Positions 5,735-6,416 of a stretch of DNA of 6,416 nucleotides are shown piece after piece. Position 1 is the first letter of the stretch. Each line of letters begins with the position of its first letter. The position numbers and the translations under genes were made by a program. A model generated the notes under the pieces. The model worked only from the letters and a program-made list of their open reading frames with translations, searched no databases and was not told the DNA's origin. Origin of the DNA: Prevotella sp. UBA4341 (lineage in GTDB: Bacteria > Bacteroidota > Bacteroidia > Bacteroidales > Bacteroidaceae); assembly GCA_002393705.1 (NCBI GenBank), contig DGTH01000110.1, positions 1 through 6,416 of the forward strand, in the 5' to 3' direction.

Positions 5735-6245
5735 CTACGATTTACGAAAGATACGTGCCATCATCTTCGACGTAGATGGCGTGCTGAGCCGGGAGACCAT
5801 CACCCTGCATCCCGGCGGCGAACCCATGCGCACGGTGAACATCAAGGACGGCTACGCCATACAGCTGGCCATGAAACTGGGCCTGCGCATAGTCATTCTG
5901 ACCGGCGGCACCACCGAGAGCGTGCGCATGCGCTACCTCGGGCTGGGGGTGGAGGACGTCTATATGGGCTGTTCCGTCAAGCTGAAGACCTACGATGAGT
6001 TTCTGCTCAAGTATGGCCTTGCCGACGACGAGGTGATGTATATGGGCGACGACGTGCCCGACTATGAGATCATGCGGCGCGTGGGCTGCCCCGTCTGTCC
6101 CGCCGATGCCTGCACCGACATTAAGGAGATTTCGCTCTACGTGAGCCACCTCAAGGGGGGGGGCGGCTGCGGGCGCGACGTGATAGAACAGGTGCTGCGT
6201 GCCCAGGGCAAGTGGCTGATGAACGCAAAAGCTTTCGGTTGGTGA
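5727..6245 (+). CDS. kdsC: KdsC-like HAD-superfamily phosphatase (probable Kdo-8-phosphate phosphatase)
   Basis: The 172-residue protein is a minimal, cap-less HAD enzyme. Catalytic motifs: [10 protein letters not shown] (11-20) with nucleophile Asp15 and acid/base Asp17, ILTGG (57-61) with motif II Thr59, the Lys-containing [12 protein letters not shown] (81-92), and [12 protein letters not shown] (105-116) with metal-binding Asp108/Asp109. The C-terminal [14 protein letters not shown] (144-157) corresponds to the Gly-rich tail of KdsC proteins. KdsC hydrolyses Kdo-8-phosphate to Kdo in the cytoplasm for lipid A-core synthesis; members of the wider group can act on other sugar phosphates. 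The ATG at 5727 is chosen because the HAD fold begins directly after it; an earlier in-frame ATG at 5694 would overlap the previous gene further and add an unrelated tail. A run of nine G (6155-6163) encodes part of the Gly tail. The next gene starts one base after the stop. Confidence 0.88.
   Translation: MINYDLRKIRAIIFDVDGVLSRETITLHPGGEPMRTVNIKDGYAIQLAMKLGLRIVILTGGTTESVRMRYLGLGVEDVYMGCSVKLKTYDEFLLKYGLADDEVMYMGDDVPDYEIMRRVGCPVCPADACTDIKEISLYVSHLKGGGGCGRDVIEQVLRAQGKWLMNAKAFGW
6155..6163 (+). repeat. G9 homopolymer tract inside the kdsC-like gene
   Basis: Nine consecutive G encode most of the Gly run at residues 144-147. A gain or loss of one G would shift the frame and replace roughly the last 25 residues. 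Such tracts are prone to polymerase slippage and to sequencing error. The frame as given is intact. Confidence 0.9.
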
Positions 6246-6246
6246 C

Positions 6247-6416
6247 ATGTTGGAGAATCTCAGGAAGTACCATATTATTTTAGGCAGCAACTCCCCGCGC
6301 CGGCGCGAACTGCTGGCCGGGCTGGGCTTTCCCTTCGAGGTCAGCGTGCTGCCCGGTGTCAGCGAGGACTATCCTGCCTCGCTGCCCCTTGGGGAAATAG
6401 CAGCCTACATAGCCCG
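6247..6416 (+). CDS. maf: Maf-family nucleotide pyrophosphatase, N-terminal part (cut by right edge)
   Basis: The first 56 residues are visible. ILGSNSPRRRELLAGLGFPFEV (11-32) is the Maf signature: the Ser-x-Ser-Pro-Arg-Arg motif followed by ELL and LG, which forms part of the substrate site. VSEDYP at 38-43 matches the conserved (D/V)E stretch, and GEIAAYIA fits the start of the next helix. Maf proteins are cytoplasmic house-cleaning enzymes that hydrolyse nucleoside triphosphates such as dTTP/UTP or modified forms to monophosphates, and some affect septum formation. Full proteins are about 190-200 residues, so about two thirds lie outside the window. The ATG sits one base after the kdsC-like stop, indicating a shared transcript. 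Confidence 0.92.
   Translation, partial: MLENLRKYHIILGSNSPRRRELLAGLGFPFEVSVLPGVSEDYPASLPLGEIAAYIA

Overview
The window looks like chromosomal DNA from a member of the Bacteroidales, most likely a Prevotella-type organism. This is inferred from two sequence signs, TAnnTTTG-type -7 promoter elements (754-761 and 1053-1060) and A-rich leaders instead of clear Shine-Dalgarno sites, and from the gene neighbourhood DUF2520 protein / KdsC-like phosphatase / Maf. No rRNA or other phylogenetic marker is present, so the genus is not proven. All supported genes lie on the + strand.

Layout. (1) 2-601 is the C-terminal part of a YhcG/DUF1016 PD-(D/E)XK nuclease-family protein, cut by the left edge and written in AT-richer codons than everything downstream. 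(2) 602-1085 is a 484-bp AT-rich gap with no convincing gene. It holds a good Bacteroidetes-type promoter (730-761) followed at once by a 14-bp-arm inverted repeat (762-807), a pair of 34-bp imperfect direct repeats exactly 80 bp apart (923-956, 1003-1036), and a -7-like element just before the next gene. (3) 1086-4350 is a tightly packed GC-rich unit: a protein of the UDP-GlcNAc 2-epimerase (WecB) family whose usual catalytic residues are partly replaced, a lipoprotein substrate-binding protein, and a FecCD/BtuC-type permease. The ATPase gene expected to complete the importer is absent. (4) 4417-6416 holds a nitroreductase-family flavoprotein, a Rossmann/DUF2520 protein, a KdsC-like HAD phosphatase and the start of a Maf nucleotide pyrophosphatase. 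The last three overlap or nearly touch and probably form one transcript.

How they work together. The binding protein and permease should import an iron-chelate or corrinoid-type ligand with an ATPase encoded elsewhere. The KdsC-like enzyme points to Kdo/LPS biosynthesis and Maf to nucleotide-pool cleaning or division control; these are housekeeping roles. The points most worth a second look are the altered active site of the epimerase-like protein and its tight coupling to a transporter, the missing ATPase, the orphan promoter with its inverted repeat, and a run of nine G inside the kdsC-like gene. I did not find a clearly new multi-gene system.
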